NCBI GenBank assembly: GCA_027449685.1
Contig: DAIDLC010000001.1
Span: forward strand, 157,353 to 221,352
DNA: 64,000 bases
DNA from: Ferrovaceae bacterium
Lineage (GTDB): Bacteria; Pseudomonadota; Gammaproteobacteria; Burkholderiales; Ferrovaceae
Direction of reading: 5' to 3'
A program made the translations under genes and the position numbers. Each line of letters starts with the position of its first letter. Position 1 is the first letter of the stretch. Shown piece by piece: positions 11,628-22,075 of the stretch. Under the pieces are notes generated by a model that saw only the letters and a program-made list of their open reading frames with translations, searched no databases and was not told where the DNA came from.

Positions 11628-12464
11628 TTGAGGCGCTGTTCATACGCGTTCAAAACCCCGGGCTTGCCCGGGGTTTTGTTATGTTTGTTGCTTCTTTGTT
11701 CTGGAACTACTCAGGCCACCTTGTTCAGTGATGACGAGGCCAGGCAGGGGGTGGTGGATTTGCGCGCCCAACTGGAAGCGCTCAGTGCCCAACATCGGCT
11801 TCTGGATGAACGCGTCACACGCCTGGAAGAATCCCTCAAGGGTTATCCGGAAATGGTCAACAAAATGGATAATCTCAACCAGGATCTGGCCCAGATGCGT
11901 GGCCGTCTGGATGCTCTGGCGCACCAGATAGACACCGTGGATAAACGTTCCCACGAGTTGTATCTGGACTTGGACGCCCGTTTGAAAACCCTCGAAACCG
12001 CTGTCAGTCATCCGGGCGAAGGGGATTCCCCCCCTCCTAATGCATCGGGTGCTGCTGGCGCCGGTAGTGGTCCTGCAGGAGGGGGCGATGGTGCGGTGCC
12101 TTCGGCCGTGTACGACAAGGCCTTGGCCGCATTCAATGCGGGTGAATTCACCAAATCCATCAAGTTGTTTCAAAGTTTCATCAAGGCCAACCCCAAAGAT
12201 TCCAAGGTGCCCCACGCACTGTACTGGATTGGAGTCAACCAGATCTCCTTGAAGGATTTCAAGGGAGCTCGTGCCACCAATCAGGACATTTACAAAAACC
12301 ATCCGGATTCTCCCAAGGCTCCAGATGCCCTGCTCAATCTGGCCAGTGCCTGGACGGGACTCGGTGACTCCGCCACCGCCCGCGCCACGTTGAAGTTATT
12401 GATTTCCAAATATCCCGAGAGTGCAGCGGCAGAAAAAGCCAGGGCGCGACTCAAAGCGCACTGA
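11628..12464 (+). CDS. cpoB: Cell division coordinator CpoB/YbgF (TPR)
   Basis: Signal peptide, coiled coil, then YDKALAAFNAGEFTKSIKLFQSFIKANPKDSKVPHALYWIG TPR repeats; end of tol-pal cluster; TTG start likely. Confidence 0.9.
   Translation: MRRCSYAFKTPGLPGVLLCLLLLCSGTTQATLFSDDEARQGVVDLRAQLEALSAQHRLLDERVTRLEESLKGYPEMVNKMDNLNQDLAQMRGRLDALAHQIDTVDKRSHELYLDLDARLKTLETAVSHPGEGDSPPPNASGAAGAGSGPAGGGDGAVPSAVYDKALAAFNAGEFTKSIKLFQSFIKANPKDSKVPHALYWIGVNQISLKDFKGARATNQDIYKNHPDSPKAPDALLNLASAWTGLGDSATARATLKLLISKYPESAAAEKARARLKAH
11652..11680 (+). terminator. Terminator-like hairpin inside the predicted cpoB signal-peptide region
   Basis: AAAACCCCGGGCttGCCCGGGGTTTTGTT immediately after pal. Confidence 0.7.
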
Positions 12465-12468
12465 TCCG

Positions 12469-14781
12469 ATGCCGCCACTAAACCTGATTGAAAGCTTTCC
12501 CTGGAGCGAGCGGTTCAATACGGGTTTGCCACAGGTGGACGAGCAACACCAGATGCTGCTGCGCCTGCTCAATCAACTGGTGTTTGATCTGGCGGTTAAC
12601 CCCGAACTGACCGAAGAACAGATACGCACTTCTGTGCAGGCGCTGGTGGACTACACGCATTATCATTTCGATACCGAAAGCCAAATCTGGAACCAGTACC
12701 TGCCCGGCCATGCCCTGGAAATCCGCCACGAAACGGATCACGAGGGCTTTCGGCAAAAAATTGCTGCGGTGGCTGCCACTTTGCGCGGGCCTGTCGAACC
12801 CGGTGAGGTGCAACGGCAACTGCTGGAGGATGTGGCGCCGTTTTTGATTCGCTGGCTGGCCTATCACATCCTGGAAAGCGATCGACTGCTGGCCCACATC
12901 GTTTTGCGTCTGCAAGCCGGCGATACCCTGGAAACCGCCACCATCAGCGCAGAGTATATGGTGCGGGATAACAAGCCCTTTTATGTGGATTTCGTGGTCG
13001 CCAACTTTTTGCGTTTTTCCGAAATTGCGGTTCAGTTGGCCACCGAGGTGGCCGCTCGGCGCACTGCCCAGCAGATGGTGGAAAGAACCCAGGCCCATCT
13101 GCAGGCTGTGACGGATAGCACCGATGATTTGATCTGGTCGGTGCGCACCCACGATTTCACCCTGGAGAGCTGCAATCAGGGATTGATGCGCTATCTGCGG
13201 CAGCATCGGCATCAACCAGTCGATTCAGAAGCCCTGCAGGATTTTGTTGCGCAGTTTCGGGAGTACTATCTGGAAACCCAGAGCCAGGGAGCATACTCGC
13301 TGGATTACGAAGATTTATCCCATCAACGTACCCTGTTACTTAGCTTCAATCTGCTTTCGCAAGCAGAATCTTTTCACGAAATCACGGTCTTCGGCAAAGA
13401 CATTACCGATCAAAAACAATTGATGGCCTTGGCCAGCCATACGTCGCTGCACGATGTGTTGACCGATCTGCCCAACCGCCGTCTGTTGCTGGATCGCTTG
13501 CATCTGGCCTTGCTGTCCAGCAAACGAACGGGGCGTCATGGGGCTTTGCTGCTCTTTGACCTGGATGATTTCAAAGCCATCAACGATGGTATTGGGCACG
13601 AAGTGGGTGATCAGGTATTGGTGGAAGTGGCCCAGCGCGTGAACCGCCTTTTTAGAGGGGATGATACCTTTGCCCGCATGGGAGATGATGAGTTTTGCGT
13701 GTTGCTCAACGACTTGTCCACCAGCAAGGAAGCCTCGATCACGGCAGTCCAGTCCATCGCCCAAAAGATTCTGCTGGCCTTCAGAACGCCGTTTTTGGTA
13801 GCGGGGCAAGAACTCCACTGTACTTGTTCTGTTGGTGTTTGCCTGTTTTTGGGGGCTCAGGAAGGGCTCAAGGAGGTCATGCAGCAGGCCGAGTCGGCCA
13901 TGTACCGGGCCAAGTCTGATGGCAAGGATTCGGTGCGCTTTTTTGACCCTTCCATGCAGGCGTATCTGATCAGCCGTCTGGCCATCGAAACCGGCTTGCG
14001 TTCGGCGCTGCCAGAGCAGTTGCGGGTGTTCTATCAATTGCAGGTGAATAGTGCAGGACAGGTGTTTGGCGCCGAAGCTTTATTACGTTGGCAGCATCCC
14101 GCGCAAGGGTTCATCTCTCCCGAGTTGTTCATTCCCTTTGCCGAAGAATCGGGCATGATCGTGCCCATCGGTTACTGGATTCTGCGGGAGGTGTGCATTC
14201 AAATCAAGCGCTGGGAGCACGATGACCTCCTAAAGCATGTTCCCATCTCGGTGAATGTCAGTGTCAAGCAGTTCAATCAACCAGATTTCGTGAGACAGGT
14301 GCTGGAAATTCTGGATGAGACCGGCGTGTCGGGCCATCTTCTCAAGATGGAACTCACCGAAAGCCTGATGGTGGAGCGTGTGGAGGAGGTCTGTCAAACC
14401 ATGCTGCGACTCAAGGAGCGTGGCATCAGTTTTTCTCTGGATGATTTCGGAACCGGCTATTCCTCCCTGTCGTCCTTGTCGCGCTTGCCCTTGAATCAGA
14501 TCAAGATCGACCGGGCCTTTGTCATGGATATCACGGCCAGTCCCATCAATGCCTCCATTTCCAAAATCATTGCTTCGCTGTGCAAGACACTCGGATTGAA
14601 GGTGATTGCCGAGGGTGTGGAGAATACGGCACAACTCGCCCTGCTGGATGGCATGGGTTGTGACGGCTATCAAGGATTTTTCTTCAGCGAACCGGTGCCA
14701 GCCGAACGCTTCCAAGTCATAGTCCAGAGCCGCGGGCTTTGCTCCGACCTGAGCGATGAGGCCCGTAAGATTCGCGCTTGA
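12469..14781 (+). CDS. Bacteriohemerythrin-like domain fused to GGDEF (GDDEF variant) and EAL domains
   Basis: N-terminal FPWSERFNTGLPQVDEQHQMLLRLLNQL...HYHFDTE...HALEIRHETDHEGF; DLPNRRLLLDRL...RMGDDEFCVLL; FGAEALLRWQHP...DDFGTGYSSLSSL. Confidence 0.88.
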   Translation: MPPLNLIESFPWSERFNTGLPQVDEQHQMLLRLLNQLVFDLAVNPELTEEQIRTSVQALVDYTHYHFDTESQIWNQYLPGHALEIRHETDHEGFRQKIAAVAATLRGPVEPGEVQRQLLEDVAPFLIRWLAYHILESDRLLAHIVLRLQAGDTLETATISAEYMVRDNKPFYVDFVVANFLRFSEIAVQLATEVAARRTAQQMVERTQAHLQAVTDSTDDLIWSVRTHDFTLESCNQGLMRYLRQHRHQPVDSEALQDFVAQFREYYLETQSQGAYSLDYEDLSHQRTLLLSFNLLSQAESFHEITVFGKDITDQKQLMALASHTSLHDVLTDLPNRRLLLDRLHLALLSSKRTGRHGALLLFDLDDFKAINDGIGHEVGDQVLVEVAQRVNRLFRGDDTFARMGDDEFCVLLNDLSTSKEASITAVQSIAQKILLAFRTPFLVAGQELHCTCSVGVCLFLGAQEGLKEVMQQAESAMYRAKSDGKDSVRFFDPSMQAYLISRLAIETGLRSALPEQLRVFYQLQVNSAGQVFGAEALLRWQHPAQGFISPELFIPFAEESGMIVPIGYWILREVCIQIKRWEHDDLLKHVPISVNVSVKQFNQPDFVRQVLEILDETGVSGHLLKMELTESLMVERVEEVCQTMLRLKERGISFSLDDFGTGYSSLSSLSRLPLNQIKIDRAFVMDITASPINASISKIIASLCKTLGLKVIAEGVENTAQLALLDGMGCDGYQGFFFSEPVPAERFQVIVQSRGLCSDLSDEARKIRA

Positions 14782-14905
14782 ATCGTTCAAAGCCACGATC
14801 AGAGGTCTATTACCAGCACTGTTTACTCCATCGATTCGCCCGTGTCCATTTAAACTGAGGCTAGGGTGTTTTCGGGTGTGGATGCATACAAGCGGAGAAT
14901 CAATC

Positions 14906-15787
14906 ATGTCGATCATGAGCAGTATGCTGGGAATCGGTGGTCTGGGCGGAATGGCTGCCATGGGGGGGATCAATGCCCTCAAGTCGGGGTTTCCCTCGGG
15001 AGGAGCAGACAAAGACGGTGACGGCAGCGCCAACGCGGCTTCCGCCGTGTCGGGTAATCCCATGATGGCCGCCATGATGCAGACTCTGGCCCAGATGGGG
15101 GTGAATACACCCAACGGCACGCCGTCTTCCAATCTGACCACGAATACCGCAGGAGTCGCAGGCATGGGGGGGGTATTGTCTGCGTCTGCGCCCAATGCCA
15201 GTAGCCAATCGGATGCCACCAGTGGCCCCGGTACCAATCCCAGGGAAGCGCTGCATCAGTTCATGCACGATTTATTGGCCGCGTTGCAGGCTGCCAATAC
15301 AAGTGCTGCCTCTGGTGGCGCAACTTCGGCAAACACTACAAATACCACTAACACCACCAGCGCCGGGACCTCTCCCGCAAGCCCGGGTGCTACGCGCGAT
15401 GGGAGTTCCATTACCAGTCCTGCACCCTACGGTTCTCTGCTCAGCGGCATTGAAAGCAGTTTGCAAAATCTCATCCAGCAATTGGCCAGTTCCACCGCCG
15501 CAGCTTCCACGACCGGTTCGGGCAATGGCAACAGCAGTCCCCTTTCCTCCGCAACGACGGGCTCGACGACCTCATCCACTCTAACCGGTAGCGCTGGTTC
15601 CGCCAGCACGACAGGCACAGGAAGTCAGGTGCCCAGTTTGAATGCCACCTTGCAAACCGACTTCCAACAACTGATGTCTACCATGGGGGTGACCAGCTCG
15701 CAGGCAACCCTGGGGAATTTTCTCACCAACCTGTCTTCCAATTTACAGGGGAGCATGCAAGGCCTGGGCGTTTCGGCCATCGCCTAG
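14906..15787 (+). CDS. Hypothetical Ala/Ser/Thr/Asn-rich low-complexity protein with an EF-hand-like DKDGDG loop
   Basis: MSIMSSMLGIGGLGGMAAMGGINALKSGFPSGGADKDGDGSANAAS...; RBS-like GGAG before ATG 14906. Confidence 0.6.
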   Translation: MSIMSSMLGIGGLGGMAAMGGINALKSGFPSGGADKDGDGSANAASAVSGNPMMAAMMQTLAQMGVNTPNGTPSSNLTTNTAGVAGMGGVLSASAPNASSQSDATSGPGTNPREALHQFMHDLLAALQAANTSAASGGATSANTTNTTNTTSAGTSPASPGATRDGSSITSPAPYGSLLSGIESSLQNLIQQLASSTAAASTTGSGNGNSSPLSSATTGSTTSSTLTGSAGSASTTGTGSQVPSLNATLQTDFQQLMSTMGVTSSQATLGNFLTNLSSNLQGSMQGLGVSAIA

Positions 15788-15912
15788 AACGACATCACCG
15801 GTCGTGCTTTACGCCACGGGCACAGCCCGATACTTGGGGCTGCGCTCTGGCTTTGTCGATTCATGCGTGAGGTTCCGGGCCAAGGTTTGAAGCCGGCTGG
15901 TGAGGCAGGCGC

Positions 15913-16866
15913 TCAGGGGAGAGGGGGTTGTGATTTGCCCAGCAGACGCTCTGTGAACCCAGTTGCGGCACCCACAATGCCGCGTGGAAACACCAGCACA
16001 CACATCACGAAGATGGCGCCCAGAATGACCGTGACCAGCGAACCCACCTTGTCGGCCAATTGATCTTCCAGCGTGACCAACGTGGCTGCTCCCAACAAGG
16101 GGCCGGTCAGCGTGCCGATTCCTCCCAGAATGGTCATAAGGACCACCTCACCCGATTGGTGCCAATGGGTATCCGTCAAGGTGGCAAACTTGAACACCAG
16201 GGTCTTGAGGGCGCCAGCCAAACCGGAAAGTCCGGCGGACAGCACAAAGGCCAACCACTTGTACCGGACCACGTCATAGCCCAGGGAAAGGGCACGGGGT
16301 TCATTTTCACGAATGGCGAGCAGAATGCGTCCAAAAGGTGAGTGAATGGTGCGCCAGATCAGCAGGATGCCGGCACTACTGAAAACCAGTACGACATAAT
16401 AGAGCGTTAGATCGTCAGACAGATTCAATCCCAGCAGATTCCCCCGGGGAACCCCCTGCAGACCGTCCTCTCCACCGGTTTGCGGTAATTCCAGGCAAAG
16501 AAAGTAAACCATTTGTGCCAATGCCAGCGTAATCATGGCAAAGTAGATGCCTTGCCGTCGAATGGCGAGCAATCCCACCAATGCGCCCAGTGCGCAGGCA
16601 AACAATACGCCGCAGGCAATTCCCAACAGTGGGCCGAATCCCTGGGATTGCAACAGGTATCCTGTGACATAGGCCGCGCCTCCAAAAAACGCCGCATGCC
16701 CAAAGGAGAGCAACCCGGTATAGCCCAACATGAGATTGAAGGCGCTGGCAAAGAGGGCAAAGCAAAGCAGCTTCATGAGCAACACGGGATAAAACACCGC
16801 AGGGGCGGCCAGCAGAAGTATGAGCCCCAAACCCGGAAGGACGATGTTGCGGCGGCGCGCCTTCAT
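15913..16866 (-). CDS. livM: Branched-chain amino acid ABC transporter permease (LivM-type)
   Basis: LGYTGLLSFGHAAFFGGAAYVTGYLL; next to LivH. Confidence 0.88.
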   Translation of the reverse strand: MKARRRNIVLPGLGLILLLAAPAVFYPVLLMKLLCFALFASAFNLMLGYTGLLSFGHAAFFGGAAYVTGYLLQSQGFGPLLGIACGVLFACALGALVGLLAIRRQGIYFAMITLALAQMVYFLCLELPQTGGEDGLQGVPRGNLLGLNLSDDLTLYYVVLVFSSAGILLIWRTIHSPFGRILLAIRENEPRALSLGYDVVRYKWLAFVLSAGLSGLAGALKTLVFKFATLTDTHWHQSGEVVLMTILGGIGTLTGPLLGAATLVTLEDQLADKVGSLVTVILGAIFVMCVLVFPRGIVGAATGFTERLLGKSQPPLP

Positions 16867-17750
16867 GTCTGGCGTCCAAAGAGTCCGGCAGGGCGCAATA
16901 CCAGAACGAGTGCCATCAGCAGAAAAACCACCGTAGAGGAAGCTTCGGGCCAGTACACCTTGGTTAATCCTTCAATCAGTCCCAAACTCAACCCGGTTAC
17001 TACCGATCCCAGAATCGATCCCATCCCGCCGATGACGACGACGGCAAAGACTACAATGATCAGATTGGAACCCATGAGGGGGGCCACCTGAAAAATCGGG
17101 GCCGCCATGACCCCTGCAAGGCCCGCCAAGGCCACACCAAAGCCGTAGGTGAGAGAGACCATGAGCGGCACGTTGATGCCAAAAGCCTGGGTGAGGGTGG
17201 GGTTTTCTGTGGCCGCGCGCAGGTAGGATCCCAGCCGGGTTTTTTCGATGACAAACCAGGTGACCAGGCACACCAGGGTGGATACGGCAATGACCCATAA
17301 ACGATATTTGGGAATGACCATGAACCCCAGATCCAGGGCCCCTTGCAAGGACTCTGGCACGTCGTAGCTTTCGCCACTGACGCCAAACTGGTAACGAAAC
17401 CCACCCTCCAGTATCAGCGCCAGTCCAAAAGTCAGCAACAAACCATACAGCGGGTCCAGGTGCGCAATGCGTTTGAGCAGCAGGCGATCCACGATCAAAC
17501 CGACCCCTCCAATGAGCGGAGGAACCAGAACCAGCGCGCCAAAATAGCCGATGCCAGTAAGCGTAAGCAATCCCCAGGCCGCAAAAGCGCCCATCATGTA
17601 AAACGCGCCATGGGCAAAATTGATCACGTTGAGCAGGCCAAAGATGACGGCCAAACCCAGGCTGAGCAGGGCGTAGAAAGAGCCATTGACCAGACCCAGC
17701 AGCATCTGCCCCAGCAGGGCCAGCAAAGGCACTCCAAAAATGTCGGTCAT
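16863..17750 (-). CDS. livH: Branched-chain amino acid ABC transporter permease (LivH-type)
   Basis: LVNGSFYALLSLGLAVIFGLLNVINFAHGAFYMMGAF; ATG overlap with upstream gene. Confidence 0.9.
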   Translation of the reverse strand: MTDIFGVPLLALLGQMLLGLVNGSFYALLSLGLAVIFGLLNVINFAHGAFYMMGAFAAWGLLTLTGIGYFGALVLVPPLIGGVGLIVDRLLLKRIAHLDPLYGLLLTFGLALILEGGFRYQFGVSGESYDVPESLQGALDLGFMVIPKYRLWVIAVSTLVCLVTWFVIEKTRLGSYLRAATENPTLTQAFGINVPLMVSLTYGFGVALAGLAGVMAAPIFQVAPLMGSNLIIVVFAVVVIGGMGSILGSVVTGLSLGLIEGLTKVYWPEASSTVVFLLMALVLVLRPAGLFGRQT

Positions 17751-18985
17751 CGATGGATCAATGGGCAACGCGACAAGCTGAGGGGCTGGAAGGCTTCCGC
17801 TCCAGGCAAGGTGGCCCGCACAAAGTAGTCATCCCAGGGATAATGGGACTCGGAGGGTTTTTTTACCTGCATCAGGTACATGTCATGCTGCATCAGTCCG
17901 TCGGCGCGCAATTGGCCATTGTGGGTAAAGAAATCATTCACCGGCGTCTTTCTCATCTGAGCCATGACCACTGCTGTGCTGTCGGAGTGTGAAGCTTTCA
18001 CGGCTTCGAGGTAATGCGTCAGCGCGGAATAAAGACCTGCCTGGACCATGGTGGGCATTTTTTTATGCCGTTCATAAAAGCGCTTGGACCAGGTGCGGGT
18101 TTCCTGATTCATGTCCCAGTAAAAGGCTTCGGTCAGATACATACCCTGGGTGGCTTTCAAGCCCAAACTGTTGATGTCGGTGATGAACATCAGTAATCCA
18201 GCCAGGGTTTGTTTGGGCGTGATTCCAAATTCGGAGGCCTGCTTGACGGCATTGATGGTGTCTGCACCCGCGTTGGCCAACCCGATGACCTGGGCTCCCG
18301 AGGCCTGAGCCTTGAGCAGATAGGAGGAAAGATCCGTGCTGGGGAAGGGGTGGCGCACGGACCCCAGTACCTTTCCTCCATTGGCCAAAATGACTGCGGT
18401 AGTATCTTTTTCCAGGGATTGGCCAAAAGCGTAGTCGGCCGTCAAAAAAAACCAGGTTTTCCCACCCTGCTGCACGACTGCTTTGCCAGTGCCGTTTCCC
18501 GTGGCATAGGTATCGTAGGCCCAATGGGCCGTCACATCATTGCAGTCTTCGTTGGTGATGCGCGAGGACCCGGCTCCGGTGATCAGCGCAATGCGATTTT
18601 TTTCCTTGGCCACTTTCATGACGGCCAGGGCCGTGGAACTGGTGACCAACTCCGACACTACATCTACTTGTTCGCGATCAAACCATTCGCGGGCCTTGTT
18701 GGCGGCAATATCCCCCTTGTTCTGGTGATCGGCAGTTACCAGTTCCACCTTGAAGTCTGGTTTTTGTCGTGCCACAAAATCCTCGATGGCCATTTGTGCG
18801 GCCACGATGGCGCCGGGTCCGGCCAGATCTGAATAAGGCCCTGACATGTCGGTCAATACCCCGATTTTGACCACGTTGTCGGAGTACGCGGCGTGCGTCT
18901 GCGCAGAGCAAATGCTCAAAGCCAGTGCAATCCAGATGGAGGGGGCTAGGGCTCGTGACAAAAAACAGGTGTCAATCCGATGCAT
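17747..18985 (-). CDS. ABC transporter periplasmic substrate-binding protein (LivJ/UrtA-like)
   Basis: Signal peptide; VVKIGVLTDMSGPYSDLAGPGAIVAAQMAIEDF. Confidence 0.9.
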   Translation of the reverse strand: MHRIDTCFLSRALAPSIWIALALSICSAQTHAAYSDNVVKIGVLTDMSGPYSDLAGPGAIVAAQMAIEDFVARQKPDFKVELVTADHQNKGDIAANKAREWFDREQVDVVSELVTSSTALAVMKVAKEKNRIALITGAGSSRITNEDCNDVTAHWAYDTYATGNGTGKAVVQQGGKTWFFLTADYAFGQSLEKDTTAVILANGGKVLGSVRHPFPSTDLSSYLLKAQASGAQVIGLANAGADTINAVKQASEFGITPKQTLAGLLMFITDINSLGLKATQGMYLTEAFYWDMNQETRTWSKRFYERHKKMPTMVQAGLYSALTHYLEAVKASHSDSTAVVMAQMRKTPVNDFFTHNGQLRADGLMQHDMYLMQVKKPSESHYPWDDYFVRATLPGAEAFQPLSLSRCPLIHR

Positions 18986-19155
18986 GATTACTCCAAATAG
19001 GTGGGTCGATCAAAAAACTGTCATAGGGCCTGTTACCGAGGCATTTTACGGTGCTCCCGGCGATTCGTCGATGCTCCGGTGTCTGCGCAAAAAGTCCGCC
19101 CGAAAAGCGGTTGCAAGAAGGGGCGAGCGCCTGTCGGGCATGCATGATAGAGAGG

Positions 19156-19866
19156 CTAGATTCCCAACATCTGATGGAGTTGTTCCTGATGGTGGGCAAG
19201 TGCCTCCGGGCCTGATACCTCCAGCGCGATGGCTCCTTGCTCCAGAACGATCATGCGGTCGCACAGCGGAGCCGCAAAACGGAAATTTTGTTCCACCAAT
19301 AAAACCGTATAACCTCTGGCTTTCAGAAGATGCACCACTTCTCCCAGTCGTTGCACGATGACCGGTGCCAAACCTTCCGAGATTTCATCCAGTAGCAAGG
19401 TTCGCGCCCCCGTGCGCAAAATTCTGGCCAAGGCCAGCATTTGCTGTTCTCCACCCGATAACCTGGTTCCCGGACTATGGCGCCGCTCCCGAAGGTTGGG
19501 GAACAGCGCATACAGTTCCTCCAAAGACAGGCCGCCTGGTGCCACTAGCGGCGGCATGAGCAGATTTTCCTCACAGCTCAAAGAGGCAAAGATGCCGCGC
19601 TCTTCGGGACAGTATCCCAGCCCCAGCCGGGCAATGCGATGGGCTGGCAAGTGGATGGCTTCCACACCGTTGATCATGATCGAGCCGGTGCGTTGACTGA
19701 TCAAACCCATCAGGGCGCGCAAGGTGGTACTGCGTCCGGCACCGTTACGCCCCAACAAGGCCAGGCATTCGCCGCGGCGTAGAGAAAAATCCAGACCATG
19801 CAGAATATGCGATTCACCGTAAAAGGCATGCAGGTTGCTTACGCGGATATATTCTGCGGCTGTCAT
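19156..19866 (-). CDS. livF: Branched-chain amino acid ABC transporter ATP-binding protein (LivF-type)
   Basis: LHAFYGESHILHGLDFSLRRGECLALLGRNGAGRSTTLRALMGL; LSGGEQQMLALARIL. Confidence 0.9.
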   Translation of the reverse strand: MTAAEYIRVSNLHAFYGESHILHGLDFSLRRGECLALLGRNGAGRSTTLRALMGLISQRTGSIMINGVEAIHLPAHRIARLGLGYCPEERGIFASLSCEENLLMPPLVAPGGLSLEELYALFPNLRERRHSPGTRLSGGEQQMLALARILRTGARTLLLDEISEGLAPVIVQRLGEVVHLLKARGYTVLLVEQNFRFAAPLCDRMIVLEQGAIALEVSGPEALAHHQEQLHQMLGI

Positions 19867-19870
19867 GGAT

Positions 19871-20653
19871 TCAGGTCCCAGCGCGCGCAGGGTACAGAGG
19901 CTCAGTCCCCATATAGGCACTGATCACTTCAGGATGCCGGGCCATTTCTGCATAGCTGCCCTCTGCCAGTACCCGACCCCGCGCCAGTACCGTGATGCGG
20001 TCGCAAATGGCGGAGACCACCTTCATGTTATGCTCCACCATCAAGACCGTGCGCTGGGCCGCCACCTGTTGGATCAACCCCATGATCTGCACCACATCCT
20101 CTTGTCCCATGCCCTGGGTCGGTTCATCCAGCAGCAGCAGTTCGGGGTCGAGAGCCAGGGTAGTGGCAATTTCTAAGGCGCGCTTTTGGCCGTAGGGCAG
20201 GGCAACGGCCAAACGCTTTTCCTGATGCTCGAGTCCCACCTGATGTAACAGCTCCAGGGCACGTGTTTCCAGAGCCCGAAGAGAACGTCCCGATTTCCAG
20301 AAATGAAAGCTGTTTCCAAGTCTTCGTTGCAGGGCGACGCAGACATTTTCCAGCACGCTCAAGTGAGGAAAAACGGCCGAGATCTGAAACGAACGAACCA
20401 GTCCCTGACGCGCTACCCAAGCCGGTGGACGGCGCGTGATATCCTGACCGCGATACAGAATTTGTCCGGAATCGGCAGTTATGAAACGTGTCAGCAGGTT
20501 GAAGCAGGTGGTTTTGCCCGCGCCATTGGGGCCGATCAACGCATGAATCGTGCCTTGACGGACTGTGAGGTTTATCCCCTCCAGCGCGCTAAACCCGCGA
20601 AAGCCTTTGGTCAGTTGCAGGGCTTGCAGGATGATGGGGCCAGCGGCGCTCAT
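19871..20653 (-). CDS. livG: Branched-chain amino acid ABC transporter ATP-binding protein (LivG-type)
   Basis: LTKGFRGFSALEGINLTVRQGTIHALIGPNGAGKTTCFNLLTRF. Confidence 0.9.
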   Translation of the reverse strand: MSAAGPIILQALQLTKGFRGFSALEGINLTVRQGTIHALIGPNGAGKTTCFNLLTRFITADSGQILYRGQDITRRPPAWVARQGLVRSFQISAVFPHLSVLENVCVALQRRLGNSFHFWKSGRSLRALETRALELLHQVGLEHQEKRLAVALPYGQKRALEIATTLALDPELLLLDEPTQGMGQEDVVQIMGLIQQVAAQRTVLMVEHNMKVVSAICDRITVLARGRVLAEGSYAEMARHPEVISAYMGTEPLYPARAGT

Positions 20654-20764
20654 GTGAGTGGGTAATGGATCCCGAAAGGTACAGTGCGGGAGCATACCCC
20701 AAACCCCCCCAATTTTGTATAATGGGATGTTTAACTCCCGCTCAATCTCAATCAAGGCTCGGTA

Positions 20765-22075
20765 ATGGAAACAACGCAAGCTAGTACACTCGAACGCACC
20801 TTACATCTGAGCATCGCGCTCCCCGCAGTGGAAGCCGAAGTCGACAAACGGCTCAAGCGCCTGTCAAAAACCTTGCGTATCCAGGGTTTTCGTCCTGGCA
20901 AGGCCCCGATGCGCCTCGTCATGCAACAGTATGGGGGACAAGTTCACCAGGAAGCTCTGGGGGAGATGGCGCAACAGAGTTTTACCGAGGCCGTGGCCCA
21001 GGAGCAGATGCGTGTGGCCGGCTTACCGCGCTTTGAACCCAAAACGGATGGGGTCCAGGGGGCCTTCGAGTTTACCGCCCATTTCGAAGTGTTCCCCGAG
21101 GTGGTGCTGGGGGATGTTACGCAGCAACGGGTGGAGCGGACCGTCACCGAAGTGACCGAGGCGGATGTGGATCGCACCCTGGATATTTTGCGTCGGCAGC
21201 GCATGCACTACGAAACCGTAACGCGTCCCGCGCAAAAAGAGGATCAGGTCGTTCTGGACTATGCCGGTTTTCTGGACGATCAGCCTTTCGATGGGGGGAC
21301 CGCGAAAAACCAACGTCTGGTGTTGGGAAAGGGGCGCTTTCTTGCCGAGTTTGAAGCGGCGTTGGAGGGGATGCAGGCGGGCGAATCCAAATCTTTTCCC
21401 TTGAGTTTTCCGCAAGACTACCAAGCCACAGCACTGGCGGGCAAAACGGTGCGCTTTGATGTGACGGTGCACGAAGTGCGCCAAGGCGTATTGCCCGAGA
21501 CAAACGCCAGTTTCGTGCAAGCCATTGGGGTGAAAAGTGGCGACCTGACCGACCTGCGCGCCGAGTTGCGCACCAATCTGGAACGTGAAACGCGCACCCG
21601 TACCAAGGCGCTTTTAAAAGAACGGGTCATGAACGCCCTGTTGGAGACTACACCGCTAATCGTGCCCAATGTTCTGGTGCAACAGGAAATCCAGCAACTG
21701 CGGCAGGGCGCCATGGAAGAATTGACTTCGCGTCAAGGCGGCAAACAACCCGCTATCGATCTGCCCGATTCCCTGTTTGAGGCACAAGCCCGGCGGCGCG
21801 TTTCTTTAGGCATCATTCTGGCGGAAGTGATCAAACGTGAGGGGCTGAACGCATCGCCCGACAAGGTACGTGCCGCGGTGGAAGAGATGGCCCAGGCCTA
21901 CGAGCATCCCGAGGAGTTTGTGCGTTGGTATTTTCAGCAACCGGAGCGTCTGGAGGAAGTGCGCTCCTTGGTATTGGAGGATAGCGTGGTGGACTGGGTG
22001 TGCCAGCGTGCCCAAATGGTGGATGTGCCGACACCCTTTGAACAATTGGCCGGACAAACGGGAGGTGCCGCTTGA
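20765..22075 (+). CDS. tig: Trigger factor
   Basis: [58 protein letters not shown]; upstream of clpP-clpX-lon. Confidence 0.95.
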   Translation: METTQASTLERTLHLSIALPAVEAEVDKRLKRLSKTLRIQGFRPGKAPMRLVMQQYGGQVHQEALGEMAQQSFTEAVAQEQMRVAGLPRFEPKTDGVQGAFEFTAHFEVFPEVVLGDVTQQRVERTVTEVTEADVDRTLDILRRQRMHYETVTRPAQKEDQVVLDYAGFLDDQPFDGGTAKNQRLVLGKGRFLAEFEAALEGMQAGESKSFPLSFPQDYQATALAGKTVRFDVTVHEVRQGVLPETNASFVQAIGVKSGDLTDLRAELRTNLERETRTRTKALLKERVMNALLETTPLIVPNVLVQQEIQQLRQGAMEELTSRQGGKQPAIDLPDSLFEAQARRRVSLGIILAEVIKREGLNASPDKVRAAVEEMAQAYEHPEEFVRWYFQQPERLEEVRSLVLEDSVVDWVCQRAQMVDVPTPFEQLAGQTGGAA

